Positions 25,134-33,701 of a DNA stretch of 44,777 nucleotides are shown piece after piece. The stretch is from Bacteroides sp. CAG:927. Lineage in GTDB: Bacteria > Bacteroidota > Bacteroidia > Bacteroidales > Muribaculaceae. The stretch lies in contig HF985651.1 of NCBI GenBank assembly GCA_000431155.1, forward strand, positions 1-44,777, written 5' to 3'. Under the pieces are notes generated by a model. The model did no database searches, was not told the origin of the DNA, and worked only from the letters and a program-made list of their open reading frames with translations. Positions within the stretch are counted from its first letter, which is position 1; every line of letters begins with the position of its first letter. The translations under genes were made by a program, and so were the position numbers.

Positions 25134-26472
25134 GTTTCTTGATAGTCAGGTATATACAATGATAGGTGAGAGTTGTGATATTTGATGTGAGAATGGCGCG
25201 ACATGCCCGATATGATGCAGTATGATTCACTCCGCATCCGTTTACTCCCGTGAGACTTATATGCTGAAGCAGTTCTCGCGAAGAGGGGAATGAAAGCGTT
25301 TCTTTCTCCTCTGCAACAGTGATTTTGCAGTTGTCAATCTTCATTCCACGCCATTCATTTGCAGATAGGTACCGCAGGGAAGCAGGCAGCAGATGATTTA
25401 TCTCTTTGAATGTATTGGGGCCGAATGTTGAAAACACGGCAACACCGTTGTCGGCAAGAGCAGCAGCGCAGCGTGCCACAAAAAGTTTGGGATTGTTCAT
25501 CCATTGGATGGTGGCCGATGATGCTATAATATCCACATTGTTCAGTTTTGTGACAGCAGATTCTGCATCACATCTGATATGTGTGCCGGGTAAATGAGTG
25601 GGTATATTGCATAGGTCCCACAGTTGCAGGTTGTGCGGATGCATCCATTCGGCATACATGCGTGTGAGCATTCCGGTACCGACACCTATTTCCACCATAG
25701 AGTCCGGACGGTCGCAGCCGGTGAGTCTGAGGATGTCGTTTACTTTCTCACACATCTGCCGTTGCACAGTGGCATGGTCAATATATGTTTCGGCATGGAT
25801 TGAAAATTTCCTCTCCACATCATTTTTGTCTATCAATACTTCATTCATCAATGACTGAAAGTCAGGCAAATGCCCGCAATCAAGCATTCTGATGTCATGA
25901 ATCCCTTTCCACGCATTGATTTGGTTCTGCGTAGGTATGATGGCGTCATGTCCGGCGATAAAAACTATATCCCACTCTACCGGACTTGTGCGCTGAATGT
26001 TGCCGAACAGCGCCAGCTCTTCAGACAGAGAGCTTAGTGAGCGTCGCGGCATCATCCCTTTCCATTGGCCGAACTCGTTTGCGTTCATGCACATGCGGCG
26101 ATAGAATTTATACACGCTTCGTTCATTCAGCCCCGAAAGAGTGCCATTGTATATGGCTTCCGGTATGCCTGTGGTATCATTTATGGGTGTAGGGGTGCCG
26201 TTCACGGCCACTTTCAGAGTCACCGGGAGCTGTGGCCTCGTGAGCAATGTGCGCTCGGCCATGCACACTCCATACGACCAGGCAATAATGCATATCTCTT
26301 TGTAATCGTCAATCCATTCGGGGAGGTCATGTGGAGCATGGTACTCGAATGCCACTGCAATATCATAGCCACCTCGGCGCAACGGCATAAACATACGCTC
26401 GTCCATGCCCCAGCCGGCAAATATCAGCGCCAGCCGAGGCTCGTGGCTTATATGGACAGGTTTTATGGTCAT
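25126..26472 (-). CDS. BioG-BioC fusion: pimeloyl-ACP methyl ester esterase and malonyl-ACP O-methyltransferase
   Basis: A 448-residue bifunctional protein. Residues 1-215 are a BioG (DUF452) esterase with GWGMDE at 20-25, the nucleophile elbow AWSYGV (Ser66), Asp176 and His201 (CGHLPDF). Residues 219-448 are a BioC methyltransferase: it starts with the BioC signature RKFSIHAETYIDHATVQRQM and has the SAM motif EIGVGTG at 261-267. BioC methylates malonyl-ACP to enter fatty-acid synthesis and BioG removes the methyl at the pimeloyl stage, so the fusion holds the first and last tailoring steps of pimelate synthesis. It overlaps bioF upstream by four bases. Confidence 0.93.
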   Translation of the reverse strand: MTIKPVHISHEPRLALIFAGWGMDERMFMPLRRGGYDIAVAFEYHAPHDLPEWIDDYKEICIIAWSYGVCMAERTLLTRPQLPVTLKVAVNGTPTPINDTTGIPEAIYNGTLSGLNERSVYKFYRRMCMNANEFGQWKGMMPRRSLSSLSEELALFGNIQRTSPVEWDIVFIAGHDAIIPTQNQINAWKGIHDIRMLDCGHLPDFQSLMNEVLIDKNDVERKFSIHAETYIDHATVQRQMCEKVNDILRLTGCDRPDSMVEIGVGTGMLTRMYAEWMHPHNLQLWDLCNIPTHLPGTHIRCDAESAVTKLNNVDIIASSATIQWMNNPKLFVARCAAALADNGVAVFSTFGPNTFKEINHLLPASLRYLSANEWRGMKIDNCKITVAEEKETLSFPSSRELLQHISLTGVNGCGVNHTASYRACRAILTSNITTLTYHCIYLTIKKHA

Positions 26473-27593
26473 AGCACTTTCACCAGTGAGTTTACCAGCA
26501 GGTCTATGTCTGTATGGCTCATAGCCGCGCTCAAACTTATCCTTAACCGTTCGGTGCCGGGAGGTACGGTGGGAGTGCGTATGGGCAGCACCTTAACCCC
26601 GTGTTCAAGCAGTTTGCGCGATATTTCAACAGTGCGTTTAGCATCGCCAATCACTATAGGTGTGATATAACGCGCATCATCCGATGTTTTGATACCATTG
26701 GCTTTTAAGGCATCGCGCAGATATGCGGCAAGTATGCCAAGATGGGTACGCGCATCTTCGTGATTCTCGACCCATTTCAGCGTGTGGAGAGTGTAGGCGC
26801 AGCTCATTGGCGGTAATGCTGTGGAAAATATGAAGCTGCGTGCCCGGTTGATTGCCAAAGTGCGTAATTCGCTGTTCATGGCTGCAAAAGCACCTGCGGA
26901 CCCAAGGGCCTTGCCAAAAGTGCCTATAACCACATCCACCATTTCGGGGTGGGGCAGGAGCGTGGTCACACCCATTCCGTTGCGACCGAGCACTCCGAAT
27001 GAATGTGCCTCATCGACATACAGCATCATATTGCCGTATTTTCCTTTGAGTTCCGCTATCTGTTCAAGTGGCGCACTGTCACCGTCCATGCTATATACCG
27101 ATTCTACAATCACAATCACACGTTCGTATTTGCCTGACTCTTTTTCAAGAATCCTGTCAAGATGGGCAATATCGTTGTGCCTGAAACGTGTAAACGGGGC
27201 TTTGCTCAGCATTATGCCGTCAATTATGCTGGCGTGTACAAGCTTGTCAGCCACAATCAGGGTAGAGGCATCGGCGAGAGCTGACACCATGCCGGTGTTG
27301 GCGTGGTATCCGCTGTTGAACAGAAGTACCTCTCTGCCTAATGCTGCGGCTATGTGGTTCTCAAGGTTGGTGTAATGTTTTTGGTCCGAGGCGAGCAGGC
27401 GTGAAGCCGATGAGGTCAGTGCAATGCGGGTGTTGGCGGGATTGCTGAAAAACTCCTGTTGCACAATGCCCGATTCGGCTATTCCCAGATAATCGTTGAG
27501 AGAAAAATCCACCACCGCATTATTTGAATCTTGCGGTATGCTACGTAGATTGCCTTGCTCTCGCAAGTCGGTTATGATTTTGTCGTATCTCAT
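26469..27593 (-). CDS. bioF: 8-amino-7-oxononanoate synthase (BioF)
   Basis: A 374-residue alpha-oxoamine synthase that condenses pimeloyl-ACP with alanine. Family segments are seen in order: DFSLNDYLGIAES, TSSASRLLASDQKHYTNLE, LLFNSGYHANTGM, VDEAHSFGVLGRNGMG and the PLP-Lys segment IGTFGKALGSAGAFA. Length is normal. It overlaps bioA upstream and the bioG-bioC fusion downstream by four bases each. The alternative KBL (glycine C-acetyltransferase) is unlikely in this operon. Confidence 0.96.
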   Translation of the reverse strand: MRYDKIITDLREQGNLRSIPQDSNNAVVDFSLNDYLGIAESGIVQQEFFSNPANTRIALTSSASRLLASDQKHYTNLENHIAAALGREVLLFNSGYHANTGMVSALADASTLIVADKLVHASIIDGIMLSKAPFTRFRHNDIAHLDRILEKESGKYERVIVIVESVYSMDGDSAPLEQIAELKGKYGNMMLYVDEAHSFGVLGRNGMGVTTLLPHPEMVDVVIGTFGKALGSAGAFAAMNSELRTLAINRARSFIFSTALPPMSCAYTLHTLKWVENHEDARTHLGILAAYLRDALKANGIKTSDDARYITPIVIGDAKRTVEISRKLLEHGVKVLPIRTPTVPPGTERLRISLSAAMSHTDIDLLVNSLVKVL

Positions 27594-28888
27594 TTTATGA
27601 TTTCAAGCATCTGGGTCACGAGATGGTCAAGATCTTCGTCGGTTATCACATATGGCGGCATCACATACACGTTTTTGCCAAACGGACGCACCCATATGCC
27701 TCGCTTTACGCACTCTTTCTGAAACTCGCCCACATTCACATTATCTTTCATTTCCACCACACCTATGCTTCCCAGCACTCTTACTTCACGCACTTTAGGA
27801 TTGTTTGCTGCGGGAGCGAGAAGTTGGCGCAGCTTGGCTTCTATATGGGCAACAACATTTGCCATGTCATGTTTCTTAAGCTCCGTGAGCGATGCTATTG
27901 CCACTGCACATGCCAATGGATTGGCCATGAACGTAGGTCCGTGCATCATTACTCCGGCCTCGCCTCGTGATATGGTGTCGGCCACATCTTTGGTTGTGAG
28001 CACTGCGCTCATGGTCATGTATCCGGCCGTTAGCCCTTTGCCAATGCACATGATGTCGGGCTGCACACCGGCATGTTCCCATGCAAAAATTTTGCCCGTG
28101 CGCCAGAATCCGGTGGCTATTTCATCAAATATCAGGTAAATTCCGTATTTGTCGCATAACCTGCGGGCTTCCACAAGATACTGCGGATGATAGAAGTACA
28201 TGCCTCCTGCGCCCTGTACCACCGGCTCAAGTATGAGCGCGGCTATTTCATCGTGATGCTCCCTGAGTGTGGTTTCAAGTTGCTGCATGGCCTCCGGGTG
28301 CCACTCTTCGCCAAATTTTATTCGCGGCTGCTCTACAAAATATCGTATGGGTAATGCAGGGCCAAAAGCACCGTGCATGCCGGTGACGGGGTCGCATACA
28401 CTCATGGCATTCCATGTGTCGCCGTGATACCCCGAGCGAATGGTTACAAAATTGGTTTTGTTGTGGGAGCCTGAACGTGACACAGCTGCCTGCACAGCCA
28501 TTTTCATGGCAACTTCCACAGCCACCGATCCCGAATCGGCGTAAAAAATGTTGTGCATGTTTGGCGGTGCGATTTCAAGTAGCATTTTTCCCAGCTCCAC
28601 AGCCGGAGCATGGGTCAGGCCGCCAAACATCACATGGCTCATCTTTTTGATTTGCTCTGTAATGGCATTGTTTATGGCCGGATTGTTATAGCCATGTATC
28701 ACGCACCACCATGAGGACATGCCGTCAATAAGCTCGGTGCCGTTGGTAAGTTTGATTTTGACACCCTTGCAACTGTCCACCATATATGTGGGTAGGGGGG
28801 AGATTGTGGAAGTATATGGATGCCAAAGATGCTCGCGATCCCAATCGTTATGCACCGGCATTGCTTCTTTGCAAACTGTTTTTTCCAT
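27590..28888 (-). CDS. bioA: Adenosylmethionine-8-amino-7-oxononanoate aminotransferase (BioA)
   Basis: A 432-residue class III aminotransferase that makes 7,8-diaminopelargonate using SAM as amino donor. DREHLWHPYTS, the SSWWCVIHGYN segment, YADSGSVAVEVAMKMA, IFDEIATGFWRTG and the PLP-Lys segment CIGKGLTAGYMTMSA are typical of BioA. First gene of the operon bioA-bioF-bioGC-fkbp; a -7 promoter element lies just upstream at 28910-28917. No BirA-type operator could be recognised. Confidence 0.96.
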   Translation of the reverse strand: MEKTVCKEAMPVHNDWDREHLWHPYTSTISPLPTYMVDSCKGVKIKLTNGTELIDGMSSWWCVIHGYNNPAINNAITEQIKKMSHVMFGGLTHAPAVELGKMLLEIAPPNMHNIFYADSGSVAVEVAMKMAVQAAVSRSGSHNKTNFVTIRSGYHGDTWNAMSVCDPVTGMHGAFGPALPIRYFVEQPRIKFGEEWHPEAMQQLETTLREHHDEIAALILEPVVQGAGGMYFYHPQYLVEARRLCDKYGIYLIFDEIATGFWRTGKIFAWEHAGVQPDIMCIGKGLTAGYMTMSAVLTTKDVADTISRGEAGVMMHGPTFMANPLACAVAIASLTELKKHDMANVVAHIEAKLRQLLAPAANNPKVREVRVLGSIGVVEMKDNVNVGEFQKECVKRGIWVRPFGKNVYVMPPYVITDEDLDHLVTQMLEIIK

Positions 28889-28909
28889 AAGTCTAATGAA
28901 AAATCAGTG

Positions 28910-28917
28910 CAAAGGTA
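28910..28917 (-). promoter_or_regulatory. -7 promoter element of the biotin operon
   Basis: On the minus strand this reads TACCTTTG, an exact TAnnTTTG match, 21 bases before the bioA start. A -33 element was not clear. The next gene upstream ends at 28933, so the promoter is squeezed into a gap of 44 bases. Confidence 0.6.
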
Positions 28918-28932
28918 GCAAAATTTCCCCAC

Positions 28933-31305
28933 TTATTCCACGGTGATGTGCATGGGTTTGGAGCTTTGCCAATTGGTACTGAAACTCAAGCTTCCGGTGC
29001 CGGCATTGTAATCCCATTTTCGCGCAGACAGTTTCTTGCCGTTTATGACCACACTGCCGGGCTTGTTGTTTACCCTATATACGGTGAATGTCAGATTTCT
29101 GGAATCGGGCATACCGGGATAATTGCCTTGCATCGTAGCTGTGATTTCTGTTTTGCCATTGTTGTCAATGCCGTTAAGCGTCATGATGGCGTATTGGTTT
29201 TGCTCCAGAGCTTTGGGGTTGGCATGGTCGTCTTCATATATCATGCCTGAGGTTTCGTAGCCGGTTTTCGGGTAATAATATATGTGATACTGTGATGCAG
29301 TGAAGTCACCGGTGTTCTCCATCTTGTTGTCGGCTTGCACAATGAACGCTCCAAGACGCACAAATCTGGGCAGCACATCAAGCGGTGCCTGATATGTGAC
29401 ACTATCGCCGGTGGTGTATATTTTGCCGCTCGGATTGAGGTAATCCACCCATGAGCCTTCAGGCATTACCACGACTCGTTTGTCGGCACCCTGTTCCAGC
29501 ACCGGAGCCACAAGCAGGTCGTGCCCCCACAGATATTCATCTGCATTGTCCTGCGTCACGTTTCCGCCATGAAAATTCAGCGGACGCACCAACGGCCAGC
29601 CTTTGGCAGCATTCTCATATGCCAAAGTGTAATTATAGGGAAGCCATTTGTATCTTTCATCAATAAGGGATTTCAGAATTTTCTCCTGCTGCGGATAATG
29701 ATACGGTTCGGCATCTACTGTGGAATGGGTGCGAAGCACAGGTGAGAATGTGCCCAACTGCAGCCATCGCACATACAGCTCGGGATCCACAGGATTGGCG
29801 GAATCCACCGCAAATCCTCCCACATCATGGCTCATGTAGCCCAATCCGCTCATTCCCGAGTTGAGCATTATATTGACCTGCGGTTTTAGTCCGCCCCATG
29901 AGCGGCTCACATCCGTGCTCCATGGAAATACATTGTAGCGTTGCAGTCCGGCTGTGCCTCCGCGCATCATTGTCATCAGGCGCGTGTCGGGATATTTGTC
30001 TTGAAATAGATTGAAGATGATTTCGCTCCAGTCGTTGCCATACTGGTTATGGTATTCTCTGGCGGTTTTGCCGTTGGCATGTATCGCACCTTCGGGGTGC
30101 ACCTCCGGTTCGCCAAGGTCGCCCCACCATCCGGTCACGCCTTCATCTGTAAGCGCGCTATACCTGTCTCGCAGCCATGCCTTGGTGTCGGGATTGGCCA
30201 CATCCAGCATGCCTCCTTGTCCAACCCAGATGGTTACAGGATGTATGCCTCCAAGACTGTCTTTGGCCAGCATGCCATGATTGCTGAGATAATTGAAGTT
30301 GTCGGCACCACGGCCATTGCTGAGTATGTAGGGCTGTGAAATTATCACAGTGTTGACACCACATTTTTTGAAATCACGGAGCATCCCCTTGTGGTCGGGC
30401 CACTGATCGGCATCCCAGGCCAAACGGCCCATATCTTCCTCCTTGCCATACCAATAAAGGTCAAGCACAACTCCGTCAAGCGGATAACCTCCGCGTTTGA
30501 GCGAGTCTATTACCGAGCGTGTTTCAGCTTCGGTCTTATAGCCGTATTTTGAGGTTATATATCCCAATGCCCATACCGGTGGAAGCTGCTGGCGTCCCAC
30601 AAGAGCGGTCCATTGCTCCACAACATTGGCAATAGAGCCATTGCCGTTGATGTAATAGTAGTCTATATCCTCTTTACCTTCGGTTGAGTAGGTTAGGGTA
30701 CCATTTTCAACTGCAAGCCATGCAGCAGCGTAATCATCAAAAAATATGCCGTAACCCTGATCTGAGATCACAAAAGGCATGCAAATGTTCATTTGCTTTA
30801 TGCGATTCTCGCCGGCGGTGTAGCCATAGTTCTGTTTGTTGTACATTATCAGTGTATCGCCCTGCAAATTGAGTTTGTAACCGCGTTCTCCGGCACCATA
30901 GAATGCTCCATTGCTCATTGTGGCCACGCTTACCCATTTTCTGTTGAGCGAATCCCTGCGCATGCCGTTGTCCCCGATTACTCTCGGCACACCTCCGTCT
31001 ATCACGATGCTACCGTTTACTGTGTCAAGCATAGCGGTAATGCCGCCGCTTGTTGCAAGTACTCTGGTGCGTCCTGCAGTGGTGGTTTGTGCCGTAATGA
31101 GGGGAGTATGAATGTTTACTGCAGCCGACTCATTAGATTTTGATTCTCGGGCATGATTGCTCACCTTAATAATATAAGGATTGACAGCAGTAACGCTTAC
31201 TTGTCGTCCCGTTGAAGTCACGGTGTTGATTTCATTATTGGTGCCGGCGTTGGCAGCCATGGCACACAGCAGTGCCACGGCACCGCAAATATAAATTTTG
31301 GTCAT
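28933..31305 (-). CDS. Secreted glycoside hydrolase family 31 enzyme
   Basis: A 790-residue exported GH31 retaining alpha-glycosidase (alpha-glucosidase/alpha-xylosidase class). A signal peptide spans about residues 1-20 (ends AMAANA). The N-terminal beta-sandwich covers about 25-240. In the catalytic barrel the nucleophile is Asp396 in GWWGDLGEPE and the acid/base is Asp465 in PWSTDVSRSW, with SHDVGGF at 492-498. The C-terminal beta domains include a DUF5110-like part. No SusC/SusD, sulfatase or other polysaccharide-utilisation genes flank it, so substrate cannot be inferred from context. Confidence 0.94.
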   Translation of the reverse strand: MTKIYICGAVALLCAMAANAGTNNEINTVTSTGRQVSVTAVNPYIIKVSNHARESKSNESAAVNIHTPLITAQTTTAGRTRVLATSGGITAMLDTVNGSIVIDGGVPRVIGDNGMRRDSLNRKWVSVATMSNGAFYGAGERGYKLNLQGDTLIMYNKQNYGYTAGENRIKQMNICMPFVISDQGYGIFFDDYAAAWLAVENGTLTYSTEGKEDIDYYYINGNGSIANVVEQWTALVGRQQLPPVWALGYITSKYGYKTEAETRSVIDSLKRGGYPLDGVVLDLYWYGKEEDMGRLAWDADQWPDHKGMLRDFKKCGVNTVIISQPYILSNGRGADNFNYLSNHGMLAKDSLGGIHPVTIWVGQGGMLDVANPDTKAWLRDRYSALTDEGVTGWWGDLGEPEVHPEGAIHANGKTAREYHNQYGNDWSEIIFNLFQDKYPDTRLMTMMRGGTAGLQRYNVFPWSTDVSRSWGGLKPQVNIMLNSGMSGLGYMSHDVGGFAVDSANPVDPELYVRWLQLGTFSPVLRTHSTVDAEPYHYPQQEKILKSLIDERYKWLPYNYTLAYENAAKGWPLVRPLNFHGGNVTQDNADEYLWGHDLLVAPVLEQGADKRVVVMPEGSWVDYLNPSGKIYTTGDSVTYQAPLDVLPRFVRLGAFIVQADNKMENTGDFTASQYHIYYYPKTGYETSGMIYEDDHANPKALEQNQYAIMTLNGIDNNGKTEITATMQGNYPGMPDSRNLTFTVYRVNNKPGSVVINGKKLSARKWDYNAGTGSLSFSTNWQSSKPMHITVE

Positions 31306-31332
31306 GGATATAGGTTTTGCAAAACTTCAACG

Positions 31333-31340
31333 CAAAAATA
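31333..31340 (-). promoter_or_regulatory. -7 promoter element of the GH31 gene
   Basis: Minus-strand TATTTTTG fits TAnnTTTG and lies 27 bases before the GH31 start. Confidence 0.45.
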
Positions 31341-31456
31341 TATCTTTTCGTTCATATTTATATCAGTTATGTTGGTTAAAGATGAAAAATAATCAATATT
31401 TTTTGAGCGTGCAAATGAGTGGAAACCATATATGTTATCATATCAACGGCAGTTTT

Positions 31457-31486
31457 GCGCCAAAAATATTGCAAATTTTTTGGCGC
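31457..31486. repeat. 10-bp inverted repeat between divergent promoters
   Basis: GCGCCAAAAA (31457-31466) is perfectly complementary to 31477-31486 with a 10-base spacer. It lies immediately upstream of the tRNA promoter and about 120 bases upstream of the GH31 promoter on the other strand. It could be an operator or an upstream binding site; there is no gene ending nearby for it to terminate. Confidence 0.5.
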
Positions 31487-31491
31487 GATAT

Positions 31492-31522
31492 TTTGTCAGT
31501 TCCGAAAATATGCCTACCTTTG
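31492..31522 (+). promoter_or_regulatory. Promoter of the tRNA cluster
   Basis: A near-ideal Bacteroidetes promoter: -33 TTTG at 31492-31495, a 19-base spacer, and -7 TACCTTTG at 31515-31522. Transcription should begin near 31529, about 25 bases before the first tRNA. Confidence 0.8.
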
Positions 31523-31553
31523 CATCGCAAACGAAAAACAGCGGTTGCCCAAC

Positions 31554-31629
<76 letters not shown>

Positions 31630-31676
31630 AGAGAGAACAATGAAATACTGGCAGTGGATTACTGAAATCCTCATTC

Positions 31677-31752
<76 letters not shown>

Positions 31753-31787
31753 AGCTTTGCTTGATTTTAGTGATTTCACTGCATAAT

Positions 31788-31871
31788 GTCCGGATGGCGG
31801 AATTGGTAGACGCGCTACTTTGAGGGGGTAGTGATCATTGGATCGTGTGAGTTCGAGTCTCATTTCGGACA
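31788..31871 (+). tRNA. tRNA-Leu(GAG)
   Basis: An 84-base class II tRNA: acceptor GTCCGGA pairs with TTCGGAC (one G-T), the anticodon stem CTACT/GGTAG closes loop TTGAGGG with anticodon GAG, a long variable arm (GATC/GGATC) follows, and the T loop is TTCGAGT. CCA is not encoded, unlike the two tRNA-Gly genes in the same cluster. Confidence 0.95.
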
Positions 31872-31879
31872 CTCTCTTA

Positions 31880-31913
31880 AGAGCAGATGATTTCTAATCG
31901 TCTGCTCTTTTTT
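31880..31913 (+). terminator. Terminator of the tRNA cluster
   Basis: A 13-bp stem (one G-U) with a TCT loop starts at 31880 and is followed by six T. It ends the tRNA transcript nine bases after tRNA-Leu. The remaining 187 bases to 32100 hold only a promoter-like element. Confidence 0.85.
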
Positions 31914-32053
31914 CATATTATTTCGTTTCATGGTACCCAACGATTTGTTTCAAAATTCGCAATCATTGGTTGCTTTTTCCATGAATGTTGGTTTGTTTCC
32001 TTTTGGAACATTTTCTAAGTGATTTTGATAACTGCTAGGTTGGTGTGATTGCT

Positions 32054-32061
32054 TAAATTTG
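32054..32061 (+). promoter_or_regulatory. -7 promoter element of the DUF3943 operon
   Basis: TAAATTTG fits TAnnTTTG and lies 39 bases before the ATG at 32101. The nearest TTTG upstream (32024-32027) is 26 bases away, rather far for a -33 element. Confidence 0.4.
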
Positions 32062-32100
32062 TATGTGCCTTTAACAGGCTGATATAGCATTTTGGTAATC

Positions 32101-32895
32101 ATGAACAAACCTTATATATTTGAGCCGCGTCACATTATTTTAATTCTTATAATGCTTTTGTATATGCGTGCTTCAGCGCAGGTGTCTCCTGATTCTAAGC
32201 TTGGCGCACGTTCCCAAAGTAGCAACTATGAGACGCCGTATTCATTATGGCGCAGTAATCCTGACTGGCACCGGCTGTGGCTCAATACCGGAGTGCTTGG
32301 AGGTGCATTTGTTGGAACTCTCGTGGTGCTTGAGTGTTTGCCCGAAGATGCTACCTCGTGGAACAGGGCCGAGCTTCAGGATGTGCCGCTGTTCAAGCGC
32401 TGGCGCAATCATGTGATAAAGAAAGGGCCGGAATGGGATCATGACAAATTCTATTTCAATTATCTTTTGCATCCCTATGCCGGTGCGGTATATTATATGG
32501 CTGCCCGGAGCTGTGGTTTCAATGCATGGCAGTCGTTGGTCTATTGCACGTGCGTATCCACTATCGGGTGGGAATTTGGTATAGAAGCATTCATGGAGCG
32601 TCCGTCTATTCAGGATTTGTTTATCACTCCTCTTGCCGGCGCACTGATAGGTGAAGGTTTTTATCTCGCCAAACGCAAGATAGTGGATAATGACTATACT
32701 CTTGCAGGAAGCAGGTTTCTGGGCAATACTGTTGCTTTTCTTATTGATCCTGTCAACGAAGTTATAGGGCTTTTTGCCGGAAACGACTGCAGGAAGATGG
32801 CAAAGCAAAGGAAGCAAGAGCATCTGTCATCGTCCATTCTGTTCCGGGATGGCGGTACGCTAAAAGTAGGGTTATCAATGGCATGTGTGTTTTGA
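32101..32895 (+). CDS. DUF3943 domain-containing exported protein
   Basis: A 264-residue protein of the Bacteroidetes DUF3943 family, whose function is unknown. A hydrophobic signal segment covers about residues 10-30 (ending RASAQ). The hallmark parts are WDHDKFYFNYLLHPYAGAVY, GWEFGIEAFMERPSIQDLFI and TPLAGALIGEGFY, alternating polar and hydrophobic stretches that suggest a membrane-associated protein. ATG at 32101 was preferred to a TTG at 32092. The next gene starts one base after its stop, and a third exported protein follows, so all three probably work in the envelope. Confidence 0.85.
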   Translation: MNKPYIFEPRHIILILIMLLYMRASAQVSPDSKLGARSQSSNYETPYSLWRSNPDWHRLWLNTGVLGGAFVGTLVVLECLPEDATSWNRAELQDVPLFKRWRNHVIKKGPEWDHDKFYFNYLLHPYAGAVYYMAARSCGFNAWQSLVYCTCVSTIGWEFGIEAFMERPSIQDLFITPLAGALIGEGFYLAKRKIVDNDYTLAGSRFLGNTVAFLIDPVNEVIGLFAGNDCRKMAKQRKQEHLSSSILFRDGGTLKVGLSMACVF

Positions 32896-32896
32896 T

Positions 32897-33694
32897 ATGA
32901 AAAAATTATTTTTGTTTTTACTTCCATTGATGTTGTATGGGTGTGATATGATCGAGTCCAACCCGTACGATGTGCATATAACCGGTGAGAAGCAGCTTAC
33001 ATACAAAAATATTGAGCTTATAGAAAGAGCTACTGCCGGTAAGTCAATAATACGTTTCGCTGTGATCTCCGACAGCCAGAGGTTTTATGACGAAACCCGG
33101 GATGCCGTAAATGCTATTAATGCTCGTGGTGACATAGATTTCGTGTTGCATGGAGGCGACCTCACTGAATACGGTGCCACCAAGGAATTCCTTTGGCAGC
33201 GTGACATACTTGACAAGCTTTCGATGCCTTATGTGTGTGTTATAGGCAACCATGATTGCATAGCCACCGGTATAGAGGCATATAAATCACTGTTCGGACC
33301 GCTTAATTTTTCATTTACAGCCGGCGATGTGCGATTTGTGTGTCTTAACACCAATTCGCTGGAGTTTGATTATTCGGAGGCGGTGCCGGATCTGGGATAT
33401 ATTAAAAATGAGATTGCCACTATGGATGCCGGCGTGCGTAAATCGGTTGTGCTGATGCATGCGTGCCCTTATAGCGAACAGTTCAGTAATAATTTGGCTC
33501 AGGAGTTTCATCAATTACTTACCCGATTGCGGGGATTACAGTTTTGTGTTTACGGTCATGGCCACAATGTGACAGTAGATGAATTTTTTAATGACGGAGT
33601 AATCTATTATCAGTGCGCGGCTACCAAAAAGCGTTCTTATCTTGTATTTACCATTCACGATAACGGTTATGACTATGAAGTGGTTGAGTTTTAG
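32897..33694 (+). CDS. Calcineurin-like metallophosphoesterase lipoprotein
   Basis: A 265-residue predicted lipoprotein (lipobox LMLYGC near residue 14) with a calcineurin-like phosphoesterase domain. Metal-ligand motifs are visible in order: ISDSQRF (the usual DxH appears as D-S-Q), HGGDLTE, VIGNHDC, LMHACP and YGHGHN. The final H of GHxH reads GHGH. The Q in the first motif is seen in some related families and may change metal preference. Substrate unknown. It is packed one base after the DUF3943 gene and seven bases before the beta-barrel candidate. Confidence 0.9.
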   Translation: MKKLFLFLLPLMLYGCDMIESNPYDVHITGEKQLTYKNIELIERATAGKSIIRFAVISDSQRFYDETRDAVNAINARGDIDFVLHGGDLTEYGATKEFLWQRDILDKLSMPYVCVIGNHDCIATGIEAYKSLFGPLNFSFTAGDVRFVCLNTNSLEFDYSEAVPDLGYIKNEIATMDAGVRKSVVLMHACPYSEQFSNNLAQEFHQLLTRLRGLQFCVYGHGHNVTVDEFFNDGVIYYQCAATKKRSYLVFTIHDNGYDYEVVEF

Positions 33695-33701
33695 GGATAG
33701 A

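Noticed and set aside
26065..26670. A 201-codon open frame antisense to the bioG-bioC fusion and bioF
   Set aside because: It overlaps well-supported genes with intact motifs on the other strand and its product is Cys/His-rich with no family signature.
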